From Erysipelotrichaceae bacterium (GTDB lineage Bacteria; Bacillota_I; Bacilli_A; Erysipelotrichales; Erysipelotrichaceae), in the NCBI GenBank assembly GCA_017614055.1, contig JAGACP010000060.1:1-11700 (forward strand): a DNA stretch of 11,700 nucleotides, written 5' to 3'. Position numbers and translations under genes: made by a program. Of this stretch, positions 5,689-11,700 are shown in pieces (position 1 is the first letter of the stretch; every line of letters begins with the position of its first letter). The notes beneath the pieces are model-generated. The model had not been told where the DNA came from. It saw nothing but the letters and a program-made list of their open reading frames with translations, and ran no database searches.

Positions 5689-8583
5689 ATGCAAGTAAAC
5701 GACAAGATACACGGATTCAGAGTCATCAGAGTCGAGAAAGTCGACGAGATACAGGCGACCCTGAACGAGATGATCCATGAAAAGACCCAGGCGAAGGCCA
5801 TCTGGCTAGAAAGAGCCGATGAAAACAAGACCTTCTCCATCGCCTTCAAGACGACGCCCGTCGACGATACGGGAGTATTCCACATCCTGGAACACTCCGT
5901 ACTCAACGGTTCAAGAAAGTATCCTGTGAGGGAGCCTTTCGTAGACCTTCTCAAAGGATCCCTGCAGACCTTCCTCAACGCCATGACCTTCCCTGACAAG
6001 ACGGTCTATCCGGTAAGCTCGAGAAACAGGCAGGACTTCATCAACCTGATGAGAGTCTATCTCGATGCCGTGTTCTATCCGCTGGCCAAAGAAAAGCCTT
6101 ATGTCTTCTACCAGGAAGGATGGCACTACGAACTGAACGACAAAGACGAAGAACCCATATACAAAGGCGTAGTCTTCAACGAGATGAAAGGAGCCTTCTC
6201 CTCAGCCGATTCGATGAGATACAGGCTCGTCATGCACAGCCTCTTCCCTGACAACTGCTACGGCAAGGAATCGGGAGGAGATCCCGAACACATCACGGAT
6301 CTTACCTATGAACAGTTCTGCGCCAGCCACGACAGATACTACAGCCCGGACAATTCCTACATCTTCCTTGACGGAGACATGGATATTGACGAGATCCTGA
6401 AGATCATCGACGAGGAATACCTCGACGGATTCGATACGAGAGTCGAACCTGTGACGATAGAGAAACAGACTCCGAAATCATTCGACACGATCACAAGAGA
6501 ATACGAGATCTCCGAGCAGAGCGACACCAAAGGAAAAGCCCAGATAGCTGAAGGGTACGTCATCGGCAGTTTCGACGAATACGAAAAGACGTCGGCTTTC
6601 TCTCTCATATCATCCGTTCTCTGCGGAAGCAACGAATCGCCACTCAAGAAACTGATCCTTGAAAACGGCTACGGCGAAGACATCTACTTCGGCGTTCAGG
6701 ACGGCATCCTGCAGCCGTATGTCGAGATCGACGTCATCAACACCGACCTGGAAAAACAGGAAGAGATAAGGAGTGCCATCAGGGAGAAGTTCGAAGAGAT
6801 CGTTAGAGAAGGACTGGACACAGAGGAACTGAAAGCCAATCTCAACCAGGCTGAATTCAAGGCCAAGGAAAGAGAATTCGGCGGAGCTCCGAAGGGACTG
6901 GTGTTCGCCATAACCGCCCTCGATTCATGGCTCTACGGCGGAGATCCGATCAACAGCCTGTGCTTCGATGATACTTTCGCATTCCTCAGGGAAAAGATCG
7001 GCACTTCCTACTACGAAGATCTGATAAAAGAATACATCCTCGATTCTAAGCACAGCACGTGCGTGCTGCTCAAGCCTTCCAACACTCTCGGTGCAAAGAA
7101 GGCGGAAAAAGAGAAAGAGAAACTTGCGGCCATTTCAAAGGAATGGACTCAGAAAGAAAAAGAAGACCTCGTCTCTCTGAACAAGGATCTCACCGCATGG
7201 CAGATGACGCCTGACACTCCCGAACAGAAGGCCACGCTTCCTGCCCTGCATCTTGAAGACCTCAACGAAGAACCTACGGAATATCCGGCAGAGACATATG
7301 AACGATCCGGCGTGACGGTCATATCCCACGGCCAGGAGACCAACGGGATCTCCTATGTCTCCTTACATATAAAAAATGACGACCTGACGCTTGAAGAATG
7401 TACGGTGCTCGGACAGATGCTGATGCTTATGGGACAGCTGAAGACGGAGAAATACGACGCTCTCACCCTGAACAGACTGATGAAGTCCATCCTGGGTGAA
7501 TTCAGCGCATCCTACACTCCGCGTAACAGATTCCATGACGGCAGCGAAGTCAACTATTCGACCGTCAGTTTCTCATCGCTTCATCGAAACGATGAGGAAG
7601 CGGTCGATCTGGTCAAAGAGATACTGTATCATACGGACTTCTCGGACAAGAAAGCCATCAGGGACATCCTCAAACAGAACATCTTCGGCCTCCAGCAGGG
7701 TTTCATCAACGCCGGACACGCGGTAGCGATGCTCAGGGCTTCTGCCTACAGTTCAGGCACAGGCACAAGATCTGAATACGTCGGCGGATACGAAGCCTAC
7801 AGATACCTTAAGAATCTTGACGACAACTTCGAAGAGCTTTCAGACAAGTTCATCGAAAATCTCAAGACCCTGCAGAAGAAACTCTTCATCAAGGAAAGAT
7901 ACATCGTATCCGTTGCCTCCGAAGGAAACGATGCGATAGTCGACAGACTTGTTGAAGACGCTCCGCACGGAGAAATATCCGAAAGCCTGGTCTTCCCTGC
8001 ACTTGGACACAGAAGAGAAGGAATAGTTGTACCTTCAAACGTATCGTATGCGGCCAAATCATCGACTATCACCGATGATTCCATAAATCTCGGAACCATG
8101 CAGGTGATATCCAACATCCTGACCTACGACTATCTCTGGAACGAGATAAGAGTCAAGGGGGGAGCCTACGGCTGCGGTCAGAGATGCAATCTGGCTAAGA
8201 ACATCGGCTTCTACTCATACAGGGATCCTGATCCGAACAATTCCCTGAAGACATATCAGAATACCGTCGATTACCTGAAAGGATTCATCGACAGGAAAGA
8301 GAACGTCGAAAACTACATCGTCGGCACGACGGGAGACTTCGATCCGCTGCTTTCCGCCAAGACCAGCATCAGGACCAGCGACATCGAATACCTTATCGGC
8401 ATAACCTTCAAAGACAAGAAAGACATCTACAGAAAGATCCTTGAAACGAAGCCTGAAGACATCGAAAAGATGATCAAGATATTCGAGAAAGTCAATGAAG
8501 ACGACAACGTCTGCGTCATCGGAAACAAGGACGCGGTACAGAAGTGCAGTCTCGACAGCGTATTCGATCTGGACAGACAGTAA
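5689..8583 (+). CDS. M16C family zinc metallopeptidase (presequence protease/PreP-like, insulinase superfamily)
   Basis: 964 residues, full length for PreP/Cym1-type enzymes, which are single-chain clamshell peptidases degrading peptides and unfolded fragments. The inverted zinc motif H-x-x-E-H is H65-I-L-E68-H69; the distal zinc ligand is E165 in VVFNEMKGAF. The conserved flanks VLNGSRKYPVREPFVDLLKGSLQTFLNAMT follow the zinc site. The C-terminal half carries the catalytic Arg/Tyr pair R821 and Y827 in RVKGGAYG, the residues that contact substrate across the chamber. The M16C-associated middle region spans about 460-700. No signal peptide or membrane segment is visible, so the enzyme is likely cytoplasmic. 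The ribosome site AAAGGA is about 8 bases before the ATG. It is transcribed alone, divergent from the AIM24-family gene. All catalytic residues are present, so the enzyme should be active. Confidence 0.94.
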   Translation: MQVNDKIHGFRVIRVEKVDEIQATLNEMIHEKTQAKAIWLERADENKTFSIAFKTTPVDDTGVFHILEHSVLNGSRKYPVREPFVDLLKGSLQTFLNAMTFPDKTVYPVSSRNRQDFINLMRVYLDAVFYPLAKEKPYVFYQEGWHYELNDKDEEPIYKGVVFNEMKGAFSSADSMRYRLVMHSLFPDNCYGKESGGDPEHITDLTYEQFCASHDRYYSPDNSYIFLDGDMDIDEILKIIDEEYLDGFDTRVEPVTIEKQTPKSFDTITREYEISEQSDTKGKAQIAEGYVIGSFDEYEKTSAFSLISSVLCGSNESPLKKLILENGYGEDIYFGVQDGILQPYVEIDVINTDLEKQEEIRSAIREKFEEIVREGLDTEELKANLNQAEFKAKEREFGGAPKGLVFAITALDSWLYGGDPINSLCFDDTFAFLREKIGTSYYEDLIKEYILDSKHSTCVLLKPSNTLGAKKAEKEKEKLAAISKEWTQKEKEDLVSLNKDLTAWQMTPDTPEQKATLPALHLEDLNEEPTEYPAETYERSGVTVISHGQETNGISYVSLHIKNDDLTLEECTVLGQMLMLMGQLKTEKYDALTLNRLMKSILGEFSASYTPRNRFHDGSEVNYSTVSFSSLHRNDEEAVDLVKEILYHTDFSDKKAIRDILKQNIFGLQQGFINAGHAVAMLRASAYSSGTGTRSEYVGGYEAYRYLKNLDDNFEELSDKFIENLKTLQKKLFIKERYIVSVASEGNDAIVDRLVEDAPHGEISESLVFPALGHRREGIVVPSNVSYAAKSSTITDDSINLGTMQVISNILTYDYLWNEIRVKGGAYGCGQRCNLAKNIGFYSYRDPDPNNSLKTYQNTVDYLKGFIDRKENVENYIVGTTGDFDPLLSAKTSIRTSDIEYLIGITFKDKKDIYRKILETKPEDIEKMIKIFEKVNEDDNVCVIGNKDAVQKCSLDSVFDLDRQ

Positions 8584-8617
8584 GATAAAGAAAACGCCAT
8601 CAGGCGTTTTCTTTATC
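8584..8617. terminator. Bidirectional intrinsic terminator between peptidase and ydcF-like genes
   Basis: GATAAAGAAAACGCC (8584-8598) pairs perfectly with GGCGTTTTCTTTATC (8603-8617) around ATCA. The stem begins immediately after the peptidase stop and includes the stop codon of the opposing DUF218 gene (8615-8613). The pyrimidine-rich 3' arm provides the U-rich part in either direction. Confidence 0.8.
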
Positions 8618-9377
8618 TACCCATAAACACGATCAGTTCCTTCAGATAACCGAAGAACTCTCTGCAGTAGTAGTGAGGCTGCAGGATGAACAGGCCCATG
8701 CCTCCCTTGGCACTCACTGATTCAAAACCGAACTTCCCCGCCAGATATGCCGCCCTGAAAAGATGATAGCGGGCAGATACGATGACGATCCCCGTCTCTG
8801 ACAGATCGCCTCCTCTTTTCAGGATGATGTCTCTGGCATTTGCGATATTCTGCAGAGTCGAATAACTGTTGTCTTCGACGATGATCCTCTCGTCGGCTAT
8901 GCCTTTTTCCAGAAGATATTTTCTGGCGCCTTCAGCTTCGCTGACAGGCTCTTTATCTCCTTTTGCTCCGGTGCAGATGATCATCGCTGAAGGGTGTTCG
9001 ACAAGATATTCATATGCGGTGTCGATCCTCGCCCGGTAATCCATCGAAGGTCCGTCTTCCTTCATCTGGGATCCCAACAGTATCACGTATTCCGCGTCAT
9101 CGGCCGATTCTTTATCTGCGTAGGAAATGATCTTGCATTCAATGATCAGAAAGAAGCATACGGAAACGACCACCGGCACATATAGGATCTTCCTCAGATC
9201 ATCGGGAATATATGATCTGACCTTCTCCCAGCATAAAGCCACAGACATGCACAGCAGGCCCAGGATCAGAAAGAAGAAATTGAAAATGCTTCCCGCCTTT
9301 ATCAGCAGCAGTACCGTCAGTCCATAGATGATGAACGCCATCCCCAGGACAGCGAGTATCCGGCAGATAATGTTCAT
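8613..9377 (-). CDS. YdcF/ElyC/SanA-like DUF218 membrane protein
   Basis: 254 residues. Three hydrophobic helices (about 5-27, 31-49 and 66-84) are followed by a DUF218 domain (about 96-240). The domain motifs are YVILLGSQM at 97-105, the R115-R117 helix DYRARIDTAYEYL, ICTGAKGDKEPVSEAEGA at 134-151, VEDNSYSTLQNI at 167-178 and SARYHLFRAA at 201-210. DUF218 proteins include E. coli ElyC, SanA and YdcF, linked to envelope integrity or nucleotide binding, but the chemistry is not settled. The catalytic-looking domain probably faces outward, an inference from family members. The start ATG at 9377 lies one base after the TGA of the upstream PstS-like gene and has only a weak ribosome site, so translation is likely coupled. 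The stop lies in the shared terminator. Confidence 0.85.
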   Translation of the reverse strand: MNIICRILAVLGMAFIIYGLTVLLLIKAGSIFNFFFLILGLLCMSVALCWEKVRSYIPDDLRKILYVPVVVSVCFFLIIECKIISYADKESADDAEYVILLGSQMKEDGPSMDYRARIDTAYEYLVEHPSAMIICTGAKGDKEPVSEAEGARKYLLEKGIADERIIVEDNSYSTLQNIANARDIILKRGGDLSETGIVIVSARYHLFRAAYLAGKFGFESVSAKGGMGLFILQPHYYCREFFGYLKELIVFMGR

Positions 9378-9378
9378 A

Positions 9379-10485
9379 TCATTCCAGCGGTCCGTAGCCG
9401 GTCTTCTCTATAATGTACTGTCCGTCTTTCGAAAGCATGAACTCTATCATCCTGTCGACATACTCTTTTTCGTTTCCTTCAAGCTTCGAGACGACCAGGT
9501 CGGCCAGAATCGGATAAGTACCGTTCTTTATATTTTCTACCGAAGGATACACTCCATCCACCGAAAGCATTTTCACGCCTTCTTCCTGATTCAGTTCCTC
9601 AAGGAAATACCTGAAAGTGTAACCTATCGCTCCGTTCTCGTTGTGATACTGCTTGACCTGTTTTACAACTCCGCCCATGGCCGATATCCTTTCCATGGTA
9701 TCCGCTTCCTTGAGTTCGACATCCTTCATGAAATAGCGCATCATCACCTGCGATCCCGAATTCTCCGGTCTCTGGAAGGCGACGATCTTCTGGTTCTTTC
9801 CTCCCAGCTCTTTCCAGTTGGCTATCTCGCCGGAATAGATCTTCCTGATGTCATCGCTGCTCAGGTCATCGATCGGGTTGTCTTCCTCCACGAAGAAGAC
9901 GAAAGCCTCCTTGCCGATAGGTACAGACACTATCTTCACGCCATTCTCCTCTGCTTCCGCAAGCTGGCCTTTTGAAGGTCTTGCGCCGATGAAAAGATCC
10001 ACTTCTCCATATATCAGACGGTCATAGCCCACGGAAGAATTGGTGAAAGTCACGATCCTGCCGTTGTCGTAGAATTCCTTTATCTGATCATCCGTCCAGT
10101 CTTTGTGATCTTTGTCCGCATACGACTGGACCTCTCCTTCGATCAGGTCGATATCCTTATATACCGCTTTGGCGAAAGCGCAGTACACGGGATAACACGC
10201 CTCCGCACCGTCCAGTACGGGCATGTTCTCCTCATCCTCGATCATGAATTCTGGGTCATGATCCAACGTAACCAGTTTTTCCCCGTCATAGACGTGATAA
10301 CCCGTGAAATCCGTTGACGAGTAACCGTGCATGTATTCGAAACCGTGACCTCCGTATTTTTCGAATTCTCTTTCCTTGATCACGCTGAAGACATAGATCC
10401 CTCCGACCAGCAAAGCGATCAGTATGACTATGCATATGACCACTGTACACAGGAATTTCAGGATCGGAAACAAATACTTTTTCAT
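9379..10485 (-). CDS. PstS-like substrate-binding protein with N-terminal membrane anchor
   Basis: 368 residues. A single long hydrophobic helix (about 9-35) serves as signal anchor; there is no lipobox Cys, unlike most Gram-positive PstS. The rest is a type 2 periplasmic-binding fold of the phosphate-binding kind. It shows the P-loop-like LDGAEACYPVYCAFA (91-105), NSSVGYDRL (149-157), VDLFIGARPS (162-171), the hinge region VPIGKEAFVFFVEEDNPIDDLS (188-209), IYSGEIANWKELGG (216-229), the second ligand loop PENSGSQ (240-246) and GAIGYTFRYF (285-294). The ligand may be phosphate or another oxyanion; canonical ligand residues are only partly matched. No pstCAB transporter genes are beside it. Instead, the next gene is the DUF218 membrane protein, one base downstream, implying a joint function. 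The ATG at 10485 has only a weak purine stretch (TAGAGAT) upstream. Confidence 0.85.
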   Translation of the reverse strand: MKKYLFPILKFLCTVVICIVILIALLVGGIYVFSVIKEREFEKYGGHGFEYMHGYSSTDFTGYHVYDGEKLVTLDHDPEFMIEDEENMPVLDGAEACYPVYCAFAKAVYKDIDLIEGEVQSYADKDHKDWTDDQIKEFYDNGRIVTFTNSSVGYDRLIYGEVDLFIGARPSKGQLAEAEENGVKIVSVPIGKEAFVFFVEEDNPIDDLSSDDIRKIYSGEIANWKELGGKNQKIVAFQRPENSGSQVMMRYFMKDVELKEADTMERISAMGGVVKQVKQYHNENGAIGYTFRYFLEELNQEEGVKMLSVDGVYPSVENIKNGTYPILADLVVSKLEGNEKEYVDRMIEFMLSKDGQYIIEKTGYGPLE

Positions 10486-10491
10486 ATCTCT

Positions 10492-10500
10492 ATACTAGCA
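10492..10500 (-). promoter_or_regulatory. Possible extended -10 promoter of the PstS-like gene
   Basis: TGCTAGTAT on the minus strand fits TGnTAnnAT. With normal spacing the transcript would begin at or next to the start codon at 10485, giving a leaderless or nearly leaderless mRNA. This agrees with the weak ribosome site but is speculative. Confidence 0.25.
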
Positions 10501-10526
10501 TCTTTCTCAAAACAGACGCTTTCCTC

Positions 10527-10535
10527 TGTTATACT
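10527..10535 (+). promoter_or_regulatory. Putative extended -10 promoter of the nitroreductase gene
   Basis: TGTTATACT fits TGnTATAnT and ends 22 bases before the nitroreductase ATG, just ahead of the AGAGAGGT ribosome site. No clear -35 hexamer is present. Confidence 0.4.
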
Positions 10536-10557
10536 TTATACAAGAGAGGTAATACTC

Positions 10558-11067
10558 ATGAACGAAATAATCAACACACGCAGTTCGATCAGAAAATACA
10601 AAGATGAACCGTTGCCTGAAGATGTGGTAAGAACTCTTGCGGAAGCGGGGCTCAAAGCTCCTACCGCCACCAACAAGCAGGAGATCCACATCACGGTGAC
10701 CACGAAAGACCATCCGGTAAACAAGAAGATCCAGGATGCCCTCGATCCCGATGCCAGGGCAAGCTTCTACTATGATGCTCCCGTGATCATGTATCTGTCC
10801 GCCGAAGACGGCTTCAAGTGGAGCGATGTCGATGCGGGCATAGCGGTCGAAAACATCCACCTCGCCGCGGCGTCCATGGGACTTGGCAGCGTGATCCTGG
10901 GCTGCATGAAGAAAGTCATCAACGGCGACAAGAAAAAAGAATACGACCAGATGCTGGAGATACCTGAAGGATACTCTTTCAGGATCGGCATTGCCGTAGG
11001 CTATCCCGATACCGCCAAGGAGCAGCACCAGATAAACTACGACAGAGATGTGACTGTTCTTTACTGA
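10558..11067 (+). CDS. Small nitroreductase family protein (FMN-dependent)
   Basis: 169 residues, at the short end for the family. Nitroreductases are FMN-containing dimeric oxidoreductases using NAD(P)H; the natural substrate here is unknown. The FMN-binding N-terminus RSSIRKYK (8-15) and the conserved loop APTATNKQ (34-41) are present. The helix AGIAVENIHLAAASMGLGSVILG (93-115) forms the dimer and FMN pocket. The C-terminal IGIAVGYPD (143-151) precedes the last strand. The ribosome site AGAGGT lies 7 bases before the ATG. A longer in-frame start at 10327 would overlap the divergent PstS-like gene and is rejected. The next gene starts 28 bases downstream on the same strand with no terminator between them, so they are probably cotranscribed. 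Confidence 0.92.
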   Translation: MNEIINTRSSIRKYKDEPLPEDVVRTLAEAGLKAPTATNKQEIHITVTTKDHPVNKKIQDALDPDARASFYYDAPVIMYLSAEDGFKWSDVDAGIAVENIHLAAASMGLGSVILGCMKKVINGDKKKEYDQMLEIPEGYSFRIGIAVGYPDTAKEQHQINYDRDVTVLY

Positions 11068-11094
11068 ACAAACGGTTTCTTATGGAGGTCTGAT

Positions 11095-11700
11095 ATGGCG
11101 TACACGGCACTGAAACAGATGCAGATGAAAAATCAAGAATCGTTCGGCGAAGATGTCGGGCCTTTACGCCCCGAAAGACACTACGATACGATAGACCACA
11201 GTTTGAAGGCGATGGCTCTTGGTTTTCTGCACTCAAGATGCGAAGGGCTCTGTTTCAGCGAGGAAAAAGAAAACAGGGAAAAGACAGATTCTGTTTATCT
11301 CGGTACCAGTCTCAAAACCGGTCAGATCCCCTACAACATGCAGATGGACATCAACCGTCTTTGCCTGGAAAGGGAACTGGAAAAGTTCATAGATTCCGGC
11401 GTGGCGGAAGACGCCTACACCGTCTACTACTGCTACCTGGAGATGTTCTTCGGACACTACGGAAAATCCAAGAAGATGGTGGAACTGCTTTCGGAATTCG
11501 AATCCAACGCAAGTTCCCTGCTGATGAAACACCGCGACCATTATTCCCATTCCGTCTATGTGTTCGCCCTGGGGCTTGCGCTTTATGAATCCAACTCGGT
11601 TTACCGGGCGGCTTTCAAAAAATTCTATGACTTTGATCCGGATGAAGCAAATGAGAAGGAAGACCATAAGGCGGCCTGCTGTTTCCTGGAATTCTGGGGC
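11095..11700 (+). CDS. Conserved protein of unknown function, possible HD-type domain (cut by window edge)
   Basis: The first 202 residues are visible and the frame is still open at the window end. GGAGGT lies 5 bases before the ATG at 11095. I do not recognise a named family. The sequence is mainly alpha-helical after residue 80, with no signal peptide or membrane helix. Notable segments are QIPYNMQMDINRLCLERELE (77-96), CYLEMFFGHYGKSKKMVELL (113-132), and the His-rich MKHRDHYSHSVYVFALGLAL (144-163). That last segment resembles the first helix of HD-superfamily phosphohydrolases, where a His precedes V-x-x-x-A-x-x-L-A; the decisive His-Asp pair would lie beyond the window edge. A Cys-rich HKAACCFLEFWG ends the visible part. 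It is probably cotranscribed with the nitroreductase gene. The HD assignment is inference from pattern and may be wrong. Confidence 0.7.
   Translation, partial: MAYTALKQMQMKNQESFGEDVGPLRPERHYDTIDHSLKAMALGFLHSRCEGLCFSEEKENREKTDSVYLGTSLKTGQIPYNMQMDINRLCLERELEKFIDSGVAEDAYTVYYCYLEMFFGHYGKSKKMVELLSEFESNASSLLMKHRDHYSHSVYVFALGLALYESNSVYRAAFKKFYDFDPDEANEKEDHKAACCFLEFWG

Noticed and set aside
5583..5999. N-terminal extension of the AIM24-family gene to 5999
   Set aside because: The extension overlaps the peptidase coding region, lacks family similarity, and a good ribosome site precedes ATG 5582.
9328..9975. 215-codon plus-strand frame opposite the PstS-like gene
   Set aside because: Antisense shadow with no ribosome site; the minus-strand product matches a known fold along its whole length.
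11233..11667. 144-codon minus-strand frame at the right end
   Set aside because: Shadow of the plus-strand gene starting at 11095, which has a strong GGAGGT site and well-formed protein sequence.
1..11700. tRNA, rRNA, riboswitch, CRISPR array, insertion sequence or phage genes
   Set aside because: No cloverleaf, regularly spaced repeat, transposase motif or terminal inverted repeat was seen by eye; intergenic gaps are at most 163 bp and none has a recognisable riboswitch core.

Overview
The window looks like ordinary chromosome from an anaerobic Gram-positive bacterium of the Bacillota. Support for this is inferential: strong AAGGAGG-type ribosome sites, heavy use of AGA/AGG for arginine, moderate GC content, an NfnAB-type electron-bifurcating pair, and an M16C peptidase and AIM24 protein of the kinds common in this phylum. 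The class cannot be fixed from sequence alone; Erysipelotrichia or Clostridia both fit.

Layout from left to right. (1) A minus-strand operon, nfnA then nfnB (nfnB runs off the left edge), for the NADH-dependent reduced-ferredoxin:NADP+ oxidoreductase. (2) A plus-strand solitary Phd/YefM-type antitoxin gene, preceded by a perfect 26-bp palindrome and with no toxin gene beside it. (3) A minus-strand thyA-folA pair (thymidylate synthase and dihydrofolate reductase) with overlapping stop and start codons. (4) A plus-strand lipoprotein made of three related beta-rich repeats. (5) A minus-strand AIM24/TIGR00266 family protein. (6) A large plus-strand M16C zinc metallopeptidase of the PreP type. (7) A minus-strand pair: a membrane-anchored PstS-like substrate-binding protein followed by a YdcF/ElyC-like DUF218 membrane protein. 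(8) A plus-strand small nitroreductase. (9) The first 202 codons of a conserved protein of unknown function with a possible HD-domain helix, cut by the right edge.

Genes alternate strand almost unit by unit. Three convergent junctions each carry one symmetric hairpin that can terminate transcription from both sides (about 2308-2333, 4831-4863 and 8584-8617). Divergent junctions are short. Several contain an extended -10 element (TGnTAtnnT) without a clear -35 box.

Functionally, nfnAB handles NADPH/NADH/ferredoxin balance. thyA-folA couple dTMP synthesis to tetrahydrofolate regeneration, which consumes NADPH. The remaining genes are housekeeping or poorly characterised. I see no rRNA, tRNA, CRISPR array, insertion sequence or prophage, and no gene-free stretch above 300 bases; the longest is 163 bp, at 1872-2034. 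The most interesting items are the orphan antitoxin with its palindrome, the three-repeat lipoprotein, the PstS-like/YdcF pair and the unknown protein at the right edge. I found no strong case for a new multi-gene system.
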